Positions 11,701 through 22,305 of a DNA stretch of 64,000 bases are shown here, one piece after another. The stretch spans positions 62,001 to 126,000 of the forward strand of contig JARBJD010000194.1 of NCBI GenBank assembly GCA_033064195.1. The letters run 5' to 3'. The DNA comes from Blattamonas nauphoetae. Its lineage: Eukaryota; Preaxostyla; Oxymonadida. Position 1 is the stretch's first letter. Each line of letters starts with the position of its first letter. The position numbers and the translations under genes were made by a program. Below the pieces are notes generated by a model that made no database searches, had not been told where the DNA came from, and saw nothing but the letters and a program-made list of their open reading frames with translations.

Positions 11701-14700
11701 TGACGAGAATTATTCGCTTTCCGGGGACACCAGCTGCGAGTAGACCGTGAAGTGCAGCATAGGCACGGAGTGTTGACCCGTACACGACTGCTGTTTCATC
11801 TTCATCGTCAATCCAGCGTTTACCGCCTGGTTGTGTTGGTGTGAAGAGGAATCGGTGAAGTCTGAGAGCATCTGCTTCATCGTTGAGATTGATGGCACCT
11901 TCGGCAATGTCAACATGATAGTCTTCATCGGCAGAAACAAGCGGTTGTGGGAGGCGTTTGAGTGTTTGGTCTTGGAGTCCAGTTGCGATCACGAGGATGT
12001 CATACATGATAACAGAACTGTCCTCGAGGTAAATTTCTCTCTTTTCTCGATCGATGTTGAGAACATGGCCATTCACGGTGTTTACGAACCGTTCCAGTCC
12101 AATTCCAGCGAGATTGTCGGCTGTGTAGTTGCAGGATGAGACAAGGAAGAGAGGAGGTGCTGGAGGACGAAGTGGAGTTGGTTCAACAAAAAGAGGGTAT
12201 TGTGTGGATGGTGAGAGTGAGAGGTACGACGGAGGGAGACTTGTGCATGGTTGGCCAAAGTGGGGGGCAGACGCGAATTTGTCGGCTAGTTTTGGATCTG
12301 GCTTGAGGGAAGCGTCTGGTGGTGGGAGATACACAGGAACTGTGCCGAGTCTGTGAGAGACTTGACTTGGGGGAGCGGATTCCGGAGTGGTCGATGCCTG
12401 TGGTTTATCTGAGGCCCCTTTCCCAAGCTCGAACTCGTTCGATTGTTTGACAACAAGATCAGTGGGATCAGACTTGGTTGACCACAGTGGAGCAACTGTG
12501 AACGACTCGGTTGTGGTGGGTAGACGGGAAATGCGAGCGATCAAAGGTGGAACTGGTAGTGGGTGGATGAGACGATGTTGAGATGTTGTTCGCGCCTCAT
12601 ACAGACGACGGAGATGATGGACTTGATGTTTCACTGAGAGATGGGCGTCAATTTGCTCATCAGAGTTTGGTTCATTCCCGTCGGCGAAGAGGAACTCGGT
12701 ATCAACCAAGTTATCCAAGTCGTCCCAGGTCAACCCATCAGATTCAGGTGTTTCGTTGGCTTTCTCTTCTTCATCAAGCTCTGTTTCTGGCTGGTTGAGT
12801 TCCATCGCTTTGAGTTTAGCTGGTTTCGTTGTTTCATAGACAGACATTCCTTTGGGCAGTGGCTCAGCGTACGGCTGGAGATGGAACGATGGAGGAGGGA
12901 TGACGGATGACTCTGCGAGAGGGATACCGTGTGGTGAGATGAGGGTGAGTGAAGTGAATATGTGTTGTGGATCGAAGCAGAGTCGTTCCAATGTGGAAAG
13001 ACCTGTGTCTGATGCACCTACAACAACAATACGTCCATTCACTGGAATCCGACGTTCCAGACAAGCGGCTCGACGAATCATTGAAAGAGCGAACCTGGGT
13101 TCGTCCCAGTTCGTTGCTGGAAGGGCTTCAGATGGTGGAGGAGGTGGCCGGATGTGCTTCGTGGTTGGATCTCCGACGACTGAGAGTGGATCGGGGAACT
13201 GCTCCAATCTGTGGATGTCTGTGTAGGCATCGTCAAGTGGGACAAACGCTGAATTGTCTGTTTGTGCAAGTGGTCGAAGGATTTGTCGGCGTGGCTGGAC
13301 AGGGCAAACGAGCTGGTGGAGACTCTTTGGGAAATAGGAAGGGTCGGGATGACGGAACGATCGGTAGAACATCATTCGAACACATGACAGACGCAGGATT
13401 TCACGCACGACGAAGCGAGTTTTGGTGTGGAAAGCTCCGTCGAGAGCAAAGTACATGAGATCGGCGTGCGGTTGTTCTCGTCTGGCTTGACTGAATACTG
13501 TTGGTTGCTTGAAAGGAGCACCTGTCGTTTTGTCGATGATTTGTGGGTTCTCGCCATCGAAATGATCAAGCTCGCTTTCTGTGGCGACGACAGAATCGAG
13601 ATCGAACAGACGGCGAAGCTTGGAAATATCGGTGGCGAAGGAGAGAGCAACAAAACCGACGATTTGATGGCCATAGTTGACGACATAGAGTTCAGTCTGG
13701 TCTCTGATGTAGTTTGAGTGCATTTCGAGTCGTTTAGCGAGGAGTTCTTGATATTCGTCAAGTGTGTGTTTTCGTGTTTGAGTGTCTGGTTTGACGACCT
13801 TCGGAGGTTCTTTGCCTGCGCGAGGTGGGCGGTCTGTTTTGACCTTCCGATCAACTGTCATGCGGAGTTCGTTGTCTGGTGGGAGCTCCCGCGCATTTTC
13901 TGTACTGTCGAAGAGGCTCTGGCTGAGTTGTGGGGCTTGTAGAGAAGAATTATCGAGACAAATCTGAAGAAGCTCCTTCATCCCCACTGCCTCCATCCAA
14001 TTGTGGGTGGGATTGATGCGGGTATCCTTCTTCTTTCGTACGTGTCTGTTCTCGCTACTGAGATCAAGTTCGTCAAACTGATCTTCCATCACTGATTCCT
14101 CATCGTCGGCATTCTGTCCCACAACCTCTTCATCAATAAATTGGACAAGTTGAGGATAGTCACCGAGGGAGATGGGCCGAATCACAAGTGGCGCGCCGAT
14201 GAATGAGTGTTTTGTAAGAACATACAGTGTGTGTTGGTAGGTGTTGTTGACAACGGTTCGAGGTTTGATTTGAACGAAATATTGCAGAAGTGGAAATGCA
14301 GACAGCGAAAATGAGACGGTGATGAAGCAGTAGAGATGTTCTGGAAAGTGTTCGAAGACAGATTTTAGGAAATCGATTGAGCGATGATCGAACTCCTGTT
14401 TAAGACAGAAGAGCGTAATGCAGATGGCATTTGGCACTTGAAAAGAATGAAAGAAAGGAATAGAACAAACTTCCATCGTCATCAAGAAAATTGTTGAAAT
14501 CTTCAAGGTTGAATGTTTGTTGGAGTGTTGAGATGTCTGCATTCGCAGTTAGACTCATTAAACCAATTGAACGTCCTTCATACTAAATGGACAGTTTATG
14601 TTGAACAAAATAATAGGAGACCTCTGCAACGAGGGTAATTTCAGATTCGTTTTGATTAGAAATGAGTTGTGAGAGGTAATAATCTCCTCCATATGGTGCA

Positions 14701-15618
14701 ATGTCAATACTTTGTTCAGAGAAGATGGGAAGAAGATCATCCGTATCTAAGAAAGGAGATTAATCAACAGAATCTGGAGGAAAAACCTTCAACTGTCGCT
14801 TGTCGAATGAGCAATTCGGGAACGAAATCGAACCGATGGCAAAAGAAAAGTCGTCCCTGGGCTGCATAATCGTCATCTGATGTGCAGGCAATTTCCTTAA
14901 AGCATGATGTGAGCCAAGGAAGCATTGAAAGTGATGTGACAGCTTCAGGTGGACAGAAGAAGAAGATTTGGTTGAAGTCTGGAAGCGAAACGAACAATGA
15001 TCGGAAGATTGCGACAAGGATCTACGGAAGAGATGAAATCAGAAAGAGGCAAACTTCATCATCGCTTGTTGGAGGATTAATCAGATCGATGGAGCTGACT
15101 TCGTCTTCATCTGAAAATGTTGATCGGTTGAACAGATTACATGCAGCAAAAGAAACCCAAAGAGAATCTTGGGCCTTGAGATAGCGTCAGGAGAAGAACG
15201 AAAAAGCAGACTGTGATGTTGACGCCATAATTCTCACGTAGCCATTGAGACCACTCAAATACAAGCTGAGGTTGAGATGCAACACAATTGCTTGGATAAT
15301 CTGAGAAAGATGCAAAGCCAATTGGAGTGCCAGATAGAAGAGCTATGGCTGAAAGGAGGTTGTTTGTTCTTGAAGATTAAATCACGAAATAATGATGTAA
15401 GCATGAGAGTAATATCGAAAATGAGAGAATTGGTGTTCAAATTAAGACATGAAACAACATTATTGTCGGAGAGTGGTGAATTATCAGAAGAATTTGTTTT
15501 CAAACATTGTCTTTCCAATTTCGACTTGTGGAAACAAATTGTTATACCATGTTCGATCCCGCTCAAGCATTTGTTGAATAGGAGCCACATCCTCGAAGTT
15601 TGCCCGACGTAGCTCCAT
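8713..15618 (-). CDS. CFAP61: CFAP61, radial-spoke/ciliary protein
   Basis: CFAP61 is an axonemal protein of the radial spoke 3/calmodulin-spoke region in motile cilia. The N terminus (ATG 15618, MELRRANFEDV) is a GNAT-like module spread over short exons, with IGFASFSDYP near 15300, a helix FRSLFVSLPDFNQIFFFCPP near 14980 and LLPIFSEQ..APYGGDYYLSQLI near 14700. GLMSLTANADIS then joins across a 34-nt intron to CLKQEFDHRSIDFLKSVF. The Rossmann module follows: RIVVVGASDTGLSTLERL near 13000 and YDILVIATGLQDQ near 11990, then CYLPGNYLFFRSHLPG near 9500. The last exon (about 9305-8713) carries ICLSYFGREIVEVPNLICLVG and FFRQDWALPLYHDRF. All are in the CFAP61 order. It is about 2,200 residues against about 1,240 in human; the excess is mainly an acidic, charged insertion encoded around 10360-11420. 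Exon boundaries in the 5' part are approximate. Confidence 0.92.
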
Positions 15619-15878
15619 TCTTAAAGAAATCGAACAGCAGGACCATAACTTTGATTTCAATCCTCTCACCAGCAGAAAAGTCGACTACCGTTTTACAGAG
15701 GTTCACCTACATTTCCACAGCAATAAATTGTGAGAGGATGAGAATCGGTGCAAAATAGGACACGACGGAGTGATTTCACTCCTAAAAGCGAATGTATGAA
15801 GTGTTTCCAAACAATGATGAGATCTGGTGTTCCCAAATCAATGATGAGGGTGGAGAATGTACGAAACCGACGATTTGA

Positions 15879-16738
15879 TTATTCGACGCGAGGCGGTTTG
15901 AAGTACACTCCTTCTGCTGTTTTCCATTTATTTTCTGGATCATCAAACTTATCAAAGCCTGAGTCATGAAGAAGAAGGTAAAGAAAGACGAGAATCAAAC
16001 AAGTAACCTCCTGTTGGTTTTGGAGAGGAGCATTGAAGGTGAATCCTTTGTGTGTGAATAAGTATTTTTGGGTATGCACATGCTGAAAGCAGAATGAAGA
16101 ACAAAATTAAAAGCAAAGAGATCGTCAAACCTGGAACATAACTGGGAGACCTCGACCCCAGATTTCGTGTTTGTGTTTCCCTGGCTCACAGATAACTTTC
16201 CAGTCATCGACTTTGAACAAATAAAACAAAAGAGGAGAAAAAACGTTCGTTCCCCACTCCATTTTCACCAAATGCGCTGACCTCTTGTTGTTTTGACGCT
16301 GGTGATTGGAAGTTGTCAGAATGTAAATTCTTTCTCGTCTTGATGTGTTCAAGTCGGATAATATCACCACATTTAATCGGAGTTCTGAGAGAAGAAAGAG
16401 TGGTGTAGAAAATAAACCCTCGTTTCTCATGTTTTCCATGGGCAGCCTTTAGGTACCACATTGAGTTCGGGTCCTCACCTGACGGATAGGCAGTGACAGA
16501 CTGGCCAAAACTTCCCTGTCCTATAACGAAAGAAACACAAAAGAAAGAGAAAATTTAGTGTGGAACGTTCCAAACCGTAAGGAATCTCGTGAGAGTGTAG
16601 ACGATGACGGGTGTGGACATTCATCAGTCGGATGTTGGAACCATATGTAACTGGACTGAAATCATCTTCCTCCTCAAGAGGAGGTTCTTCGCCTTGGCAA
16701 AGGAAGGATGAAGCAAGAAGTGTCAGAATGGTGAGCAT
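15879..16738 (-). CDS. SDF2-like ER protein with MIR domain
   Basis: The start MLTILTLLASSFLCQGEE is a clear signal peptide. The body follows stromal cell-derived factor 2 segment by segment: SNIRLMNVHTRHRLHSHEIPYG, then GQGSFGQSVTAYPSGEDPNSMW, then TPIKCGDIIRLEHIKTRKNLHS, NFQSPASKQQEVSAFGENG, DDWKVICEPG, then HVHTQKYLFTHKGFTF and a last exon FDKFDDPENKWKTAEGVYF ending PPRVE. These make the three MIR beta-trefoil repeats. SDF2 proteins work in the ER lumen with chaperones (BiP/DnaJ) in protein quality control. At least five GT-AG introns of roughly 33-70 nt interrupt it. No C-terminal KDEL-type retrieval signal is visible, so retention would depend on partners. It is divergent from the transporter gene to its right, with about 100 bp between the starts. 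Confidence 0.92.
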
Positions 16739-16842
16739 GAAGAAGGCTCAGCGGGTTTGATCAGAAACGAGATTGACAGGCTCTACCAATTTGAATCATT
16801 TCGTTTCCCATTTGTTCTTCTCTCGGTATAATATTATATTTT

Positions 16843-18342
16843 CATGGGAAAACTGGCAGATAATGAGAACAAAGACAAAGTTTACTTCTCTGTTAATTCT
16901 CATCCTCCCACCAGTTTAATCTAATCTACATTTTCTTTATTGTATTTGGAGTGGCATCCTTGTCGGCATGGAACTCAATTATCAGTGCAGTATGTTTCAA
17001 TACGCATCACTTACTCCTCTCCCAAATAGGCAGACTACTTTTCAAAGCGACTTCCAACACCACATGCAATGAATTTGCTTCTTATCATTTATAATGTTGG
17101 AGTTCTTCCGAGCATGATCATCACAAACGTTTTTCATGCCGCTATATCTCTTCTGGCATTCACCAGAGCTTCTTTCATTGCTTTCACACTGCTTATGATT
17201 TGCGTTCCCTTCGTATGTAGCTACCTTGCTAACACGTGGACTGCAATGGTTTTAATGATGCTTATCGCTTTTGTTTGCGGTATTTTTGTCGGCTTCATGA
17301 ACGTCACTCTATTTGGACTTGGAGGAATGTTTGCAGGGAAACAATCGATCGCCATCTTGATAGGACAGGGATTTTGTGGATTGTTATGTTTGATTCCTCT
17401 CATCCTCCATTGCGCAATTCCTGGCGACAACACAAACACTGTTGGCTTGATCTTCTTCATCTTTTCTGCATGTATCAACTTGGTTGCCACGATTATGACA
17501 TTCATCTTCCCGCATCTTCCGTTTGTGAAATATACATTTAGAATAAACAAGGAAGCAAAAGACCAATTCACCCAACAAATGATCGAAGTCCCAACTGATG
17601 GCACGACAGGAGCGGTTGATTCTGCGGACTCGGAGTCTGCCTTGGATAAATCAGAATCTTCTGTTGAAACCAAACCCGTTGAACAACAGGATCAGCAACC
17701 AAATGAACCGACAAATCAAAATCAAGTTCCAACGTCGAAGTGTGAAGCTATCAAGCAATTTTTGAAGGAAATGGTTCGTGTTGGGAAAATGGTGAAGTGG
17801 TGGGCCCTTGCTTTAATGATATCGATGTTCTCCACTCTTCTTTTCTACCCATCTGCATATCTCGCTATTCCCGCCCCAAAATACTTTTCTACTGCATGGC
17901 AATTGACTCTATGGACTGTTTATCTCTCATTTTTATCATTTTTCTTTGGTATTTCTCACTGTTCTTTCTGTAGCATCTTCGTCTCACGATCTTCAACATC
18001 TGCGATGTGGTGTCTCGATTTGTAGCGATGTGCTGCTTCTTCTACAAAACATCACGTGTTGCTATGATTGTCTCTCTCCTTCGAATCGTTTGGTCCGTTC
18101 TTTTCTTTGTAGCAAATTGGATTCCGGCATTCCAACTCCTCCCCGTATACGTCATTCTCTTCGTTGTATTTGCTCTCGTTCATGGATACCATATGTCTGT
18201 GATGATGGGCGTAGCTGCTGATGCTGAAAAAGTTCCGCTGAAAGATCGAAGTGCCGTTGGTTCATTCCTATCAATCTCATTGAATATTGGATTGGCACTG
18301 GGATGTATCCTTGCTTTACCACTTGGATACTCATACCAATAA
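16843..18342 (+). CDS. Equilibrative nucleoside transporter (ENT/SLC29 family)
   Basis: A multi-spanning membrane protein. The first exon (about 16 codons from an ATG near 16843) is followed by a 23-nt intron (GTTAATTCTC...CACCAG), then TM1 IYIFFIVFGVASLSAWNSIISA, another short intron, then ADYFSKRLPTPHAMNLLLIIYN. The LLPWN/FLSAWN-type TM1, the GGMFAGKQSIAILIGQGFCGLLCL segment (ENT TM4-TM5 signature), and the long hydrophilic loop between TM6 and TM7 (Glu/Gln/Ser-rich, around 17570-17740) fit ENT topology. After a 58-nt intron (around 17915-17971) comes HLRLTIFNICDVVSRFVAM, matching the ENT TFIFNxxDxxGR motif, then three more spans to QYSYG-like end. It would move nucleosides or nucleobases down gradient, important in a lineage expected to salvage purines. 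The exact first ATG is uncertain by a few bases. Confidence 0.85.
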
Positions 18343-18428
18343 GTGACAATCGGAGTTCTTTTCTAAGTTTCTCGTTCACATATTGGCCCAATGACACTTT
18401 TTTTCTGAACATGGGTTTGATCAAATCC

Positions 18429-19178
18429 ATGGTGAACTGTCGCCCAGGTACCTTTCTTGACCTCATCTCAATGCAAAACTGCAACTTGACGAATCTCCCT
18501 GAGAATTACTCGATGAGATTCTACCTCTACCACTATCTCGTAAATCCAGAGATGATTCAAATTGCTGAATTGCCACATAGTCACAAAGTAATCGGATATG
18601 TAATGTCAAGGATGTATCATATTCTCCTTCTCACACCCATATTCTCTCTGCAATTGGTGATGTATCATCTCATCTTATCAGGCAAGAAAGAAACAATATT
18701 CAAAAGGAACCTCCTTACGGAGGAATTACATCGGTGTCAATCCTTCGCACATATCGAAAAATGGGAATTGCTCATCGTTTGATGAGATGTGCACGTTTGA
18801 CGTCGTCATATCTTTCATTTTGCCTCATCTCTCACATCCACCAGATCGTGCGATGGGTGAAATCTATGGTGCTGAATATGTGTCTCTTCATGTTCGTGAA
18901 ACCAATACAGCCGCGAAACATCTCTATTTAAAAACGATGGGCTATCAGTTTGCTCCTTTCACCTCTGTTTCCATCATCGTCTCTTACTAAATAGCTTACA
19001 TGAGCCGCATATTGAATACTATGCAGATGGAGAGACGGCATATGAGCTTCATTGTTCCACAAAACGGGAGCTCTTTGAACATGTATCAAGGAAATACCGA
19101 GCTAAGGATGGAAACCAACAAACAGGAGAACCTGGGGGTGGAGAAGGAAAATCAAAGAAGCGAAGAAAGAAGAAGTAG
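18429..19178 (+). CDS. NAA10: N-alpha-acetyltransferase 10, NatA catalytic subunit
   Basis: Four exons: 18429-18613, 18682-18794, 18845-18947 and 18995-19178, giving 194 residues in one frame. The protein acetylates N-terminal residues of nascent chains exposed by methionine aminopeptidase, as the catalytic subunit of NatA at the ribosome. The start MVNCRPGTFLDL is followed by QNCNLTNLPENYSMRFYLYHYL, the NAA10 substrate-site signature (LPENYxMKYY). The acetyl-CoA loop is RTYRKMGIAHRL (R/QxxGxG/A). Then comes HRAMGEIYGAEYVSLHVRE, TNTAAKHLY and IEYYADGETAYEL, all diagnostic of NAA10 rather than NAA20. The tail is basic (KSKKRRKKK). Introns are 47-68 nt. It lies 86 bp downstream of the ENT gene and is convergent with the cyclin gene. 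Confidence 0.95.
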
Positions 19179-19306
19179 ACAACTTTTTCATGTCATCTCA
19201 TTGTCTCCCGCTATTTTTCTCAAAGTGTGAGGAGAAGCCCAAACAAGAGTTTTGTCGACATGGTTGAACAAAACTGAGAATCAAACAAAATGAACAAGAA
19301 ATCATC

Positions 19307-22129
19307 TCAATAGCGAAAATTTCTCCGAGCCTGAAATTGTGGTCTTTGCATTGCCTTGTTCTTGACCTTGTTCTTCCTCTTCTTTTGTTGCTGATTGTCA
19401 GAATTGGCGGAAGAATTGTCCGCGGGAGGATGCAGTGAAAAGTGGGGCTCAATCGGTGGAAATTGTCCACTTGGTGTATCCAGCAATGGTTTCAGATTGA
19501 TTGTGGAACGTCCCGGACGGAGTGGAAGGGGCTGGTTGGTTTTCGGCGGAACTTCAAGTTCTCCTTCCCCAACAACTGGAGCAGGGTTCTCCTCAAGTTG
19601 GAGTGGAAGATGATGTGCTGGCTGTGGAGGGTGGTGAGGTGGTTGGGATGGATGAGAGAGTTTTGGCTTCGGTGTGTTTTTCGGTGGTCGACTGGGTTTT
19701 GGTACTGGCTTCGTCGGAGTTCTGGATGATGAGTCGTGGCGGTCAGTGGATCTGGGCTGCTCTCTTCTCCAAACGTCGAGTTGATTGATTCGCTGGTGTT
19801 CGAACCGTTCTGTCTCCCGCTTTCTCTCTTCTGAACCGATGTCATATCTGATGTCAAAATGTTCGTCCTCCCTCCTTCGATCATTCCGGAACTCTTCGGA
19901 ATGCGAATGAGAGCGGTCTGACAAGTGTCTCTCCTCTCTCCCATCCTCTTTCTGAAGTTCTCTTCTTGTACTGTATTGTTCGCTCTGACGTTCTGAAATT
20001 CGTGATTCGTATCTGCGCTCCATTCTTTTCGTTTGATGATCCTCTCTTCGACTCGAATGTTCTTCGCTGGGTGGATAATCTCGATCGTGCCGAGTGTCGT
20101 CGTGATGAGGTTCATAGCGTGATTCACGATGTAGGTCTTGTCGCTCGCTATATCTCCGTTGATGAGGGGGCTCGTCCCTTCTTTCTTCTCTTCTCGAGTC
20201 TCTTCCGATGTCGATGCTCTCGTCCCTCCATTCGTCTCTCCTCAAATCATCTCTTCGAAAAGTGTCTCTCCTTTCTTCTCGGTGAAATTCTTGTCTCCGA
20301 GAATCGTCTCGGGCGTAGTCATCCCTTTGGTCATCTCTCCTCAGATTCTCCTTCCACAATTCATCCCTTCTCCCATCATCCCTCCATCCGTCATCTCTTC
20401 GTCCATCACTCCTTCTTTCGTCGTCCCTTCGAAGATCATCTCTTCGATAGCTATCTCGGTCAAATAGCTTCATTTCATCTCTTCGGTAATCATCTCGTCT
20501 TGCGTCCTCTTTTCGCTCATCTTTCCATTCTTCTCTCTTCTCTCGTCTTGGACTATATCGACCATCCCTCCTGAGATCGTCTCTCCGAAGATCCCCTCTT
20601 GGTTGATCTCGTTTCAGCTCTTCTCTCCTCGCTGAATCTCTTCTCTCATCATCTCTCCATTCTTCTCTTTTCATTTCCTCCCGCCATCCAACATCCTTCC
20701 GATGTCCATCTCTCGTTAAATCGTCTTTCCTTTTATCTTTCCAACTGTCTCCTCGGTCGATTCGTTTGTCGCCCATTCTTTCGTTCGTTCGGTCAGTCCA
20801 TCTGCCATCTCTTCGTTCGTATTTTCTCTCATCTGCTCGATCATCGCGTCTTGTTTCTTCTCTTCTTTCATCCCGCCTCTCTTCCTTCCTCTCGCTCAGA
20901 CGGGAACTTTTTTGATCAATTTTTCGGCTATCTGTCTTTTCGCTGTGTTTTTCCACTTTCTTTTCGTTCATTTTGTCATTCTGGCTGGTTTTCTTTGTGT
21001 CATCCTTCATTTTTGATCCCACAATTTTATCATCTGATTTAGATGACGATACGGGGAGAGCCTGTTTGGTGTCCTTTGATGGGAGTGATTCGATATGAGG
21101 TTTGAGAAGTGGAGCGTTAACTTTAGCGGTTGGATGGTTTGTTGATTTTTGTGACGTCCTTAGCTGTTGTTCGTGTGTGAAAAAGTCAAAAAATCGTTGT
21201 TGTGATTGTCCCAGATATATGCGACTGTCCTGTTCGAAAATTGAACTGCTATTCAGCTCGGGGTAGCCTGAAGCGATCGTGTAATACGATTTCAGGTCTC
21301 TGACACAACTAGTGACTTGACCAATATCTGCTTCGCACAACTTCTCGATGAAGTCTTTCGCACGAAGACGAAGTTGGAGAACAGATGAAGTAATGAGGAC
21401 AATCGAACACGCGATTGTTTTGTCGGTATAATAGAGAGAAATAGGAAAACGAAATGAATCAAGCAGGAGTTGCCACGATATTTCTTGCGCAACTTCGTTG
21501 TATTCCAGCTTTTTGCAGTATTTCATTACGAGTTTCAGAAAATTTGGAGTTTCAAAATCGAAATCCAGCATTGTCAGCATCTTCCATTCGACTGCAGTCA
21601 ATGTATCTCGAATGAGTTCATAGTACTAAAATGTTGAGAGAGCACGAGTGAATTGGCCGAGAATAAATGTAGTACCGGTCCTTTGTCATCAATTGGCGTC
21701 ACATTTGGTTCGCTTCGAAGACGTTGGAATGCTTTAAGAACTTCGTGAATATGTTTAGATGAATCTTCAACTTTAATTGCAAGAAATAAAGCAGTGACAG
21801 CAACAACCTACGGTTTCATAAGGCTGGAAATGTTGAGAAAACAAACTTCATAGTTATTGGTCCTGAGTGACTCTTTTGTATAAAAGAAATGATAATACAT
21901 GCATCCTGTTAGGATCGAAAATGAAGTCCTATGTGGCACAGAGAGATACAGAACATAGTTAACAAGAAAGACATGACGTGAAGAATTTCCCTTCATACAG
22001 CTGAAGTTGCTTACCAAGTGCTTGAATAAGCATGCATGCACGAAAGTGAAGTCGCTCCTCAGAGTCTTGAGGTATACCATGCCGTCTTGAAGGGCTATCA
22101 TGTGCATGGTTGCCTCCTTCTCTTAACAT
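19307..22129 (-). CDS. Transcription-type cyclin (K/T/L-like) with Arg/Asp-rich tail
   Basis: The start MLREGGNHAHDSPSRRHG leads into the first cyclin box, split by introns: PQDSEERLHFRACMLIQALG, then ILTGCMYYHFFYTKESLRTN, then VVAVTALFLAIKVEDSSKHI, then a ~48-nt intron and YYELIRDTLTAVEWKMLTMLDF. The second box continues ETPNFLKLVMKYCKKL, WQLLLDSFRFPISLYYTDKTIACS. The TGxxYxHxFY and CxxLAxKVEE-type motifs and the FDFxxxxP hinge are those of cyclins K, T and L, which activate CDK9/CDK12-type kinases that phosphorylate the RNA polymerase II CTD. The remaining ~500 residues are disordered, dominated by Arg, Asp and Glu with RRDD/RRDE words, then a Pro-rich end. The RS-like charge suggests a nuclear-speckle or CTD-interacting tail. 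I cannot decide between K, T and L. Confidence 0.85.
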
Positions 22130-22305
22130 GGAGCATACTTGTGGGTGTTTTTAGATTGTTTGGCAAATTATTGCTGAAAAAAGTAAAAAAAGAGTATATT
22201 GTTCAGAAACAACATCAAGAATGATATGTAACAGACAGAAAGGATATTGAAGCCAGGAGGAGGACGAAGTCGTCAAAAACAGTGTCCAAAATCAAGAAAA
22301 TGAAC

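Noticed and set aside
12129-13717. Several plus-strand frames opposite CFAP61 with Gly/Arg/Val-rich products
   Set aside because: CFAP61 on the minus strand is supported by ordered homology; the plus frames show none.
19966-21042. Plus-strand frames of 95-202 codons opposite the cyclin tail
   Set aside because: Shadows of the Arg/Asp repeat; no independent start context or homology.
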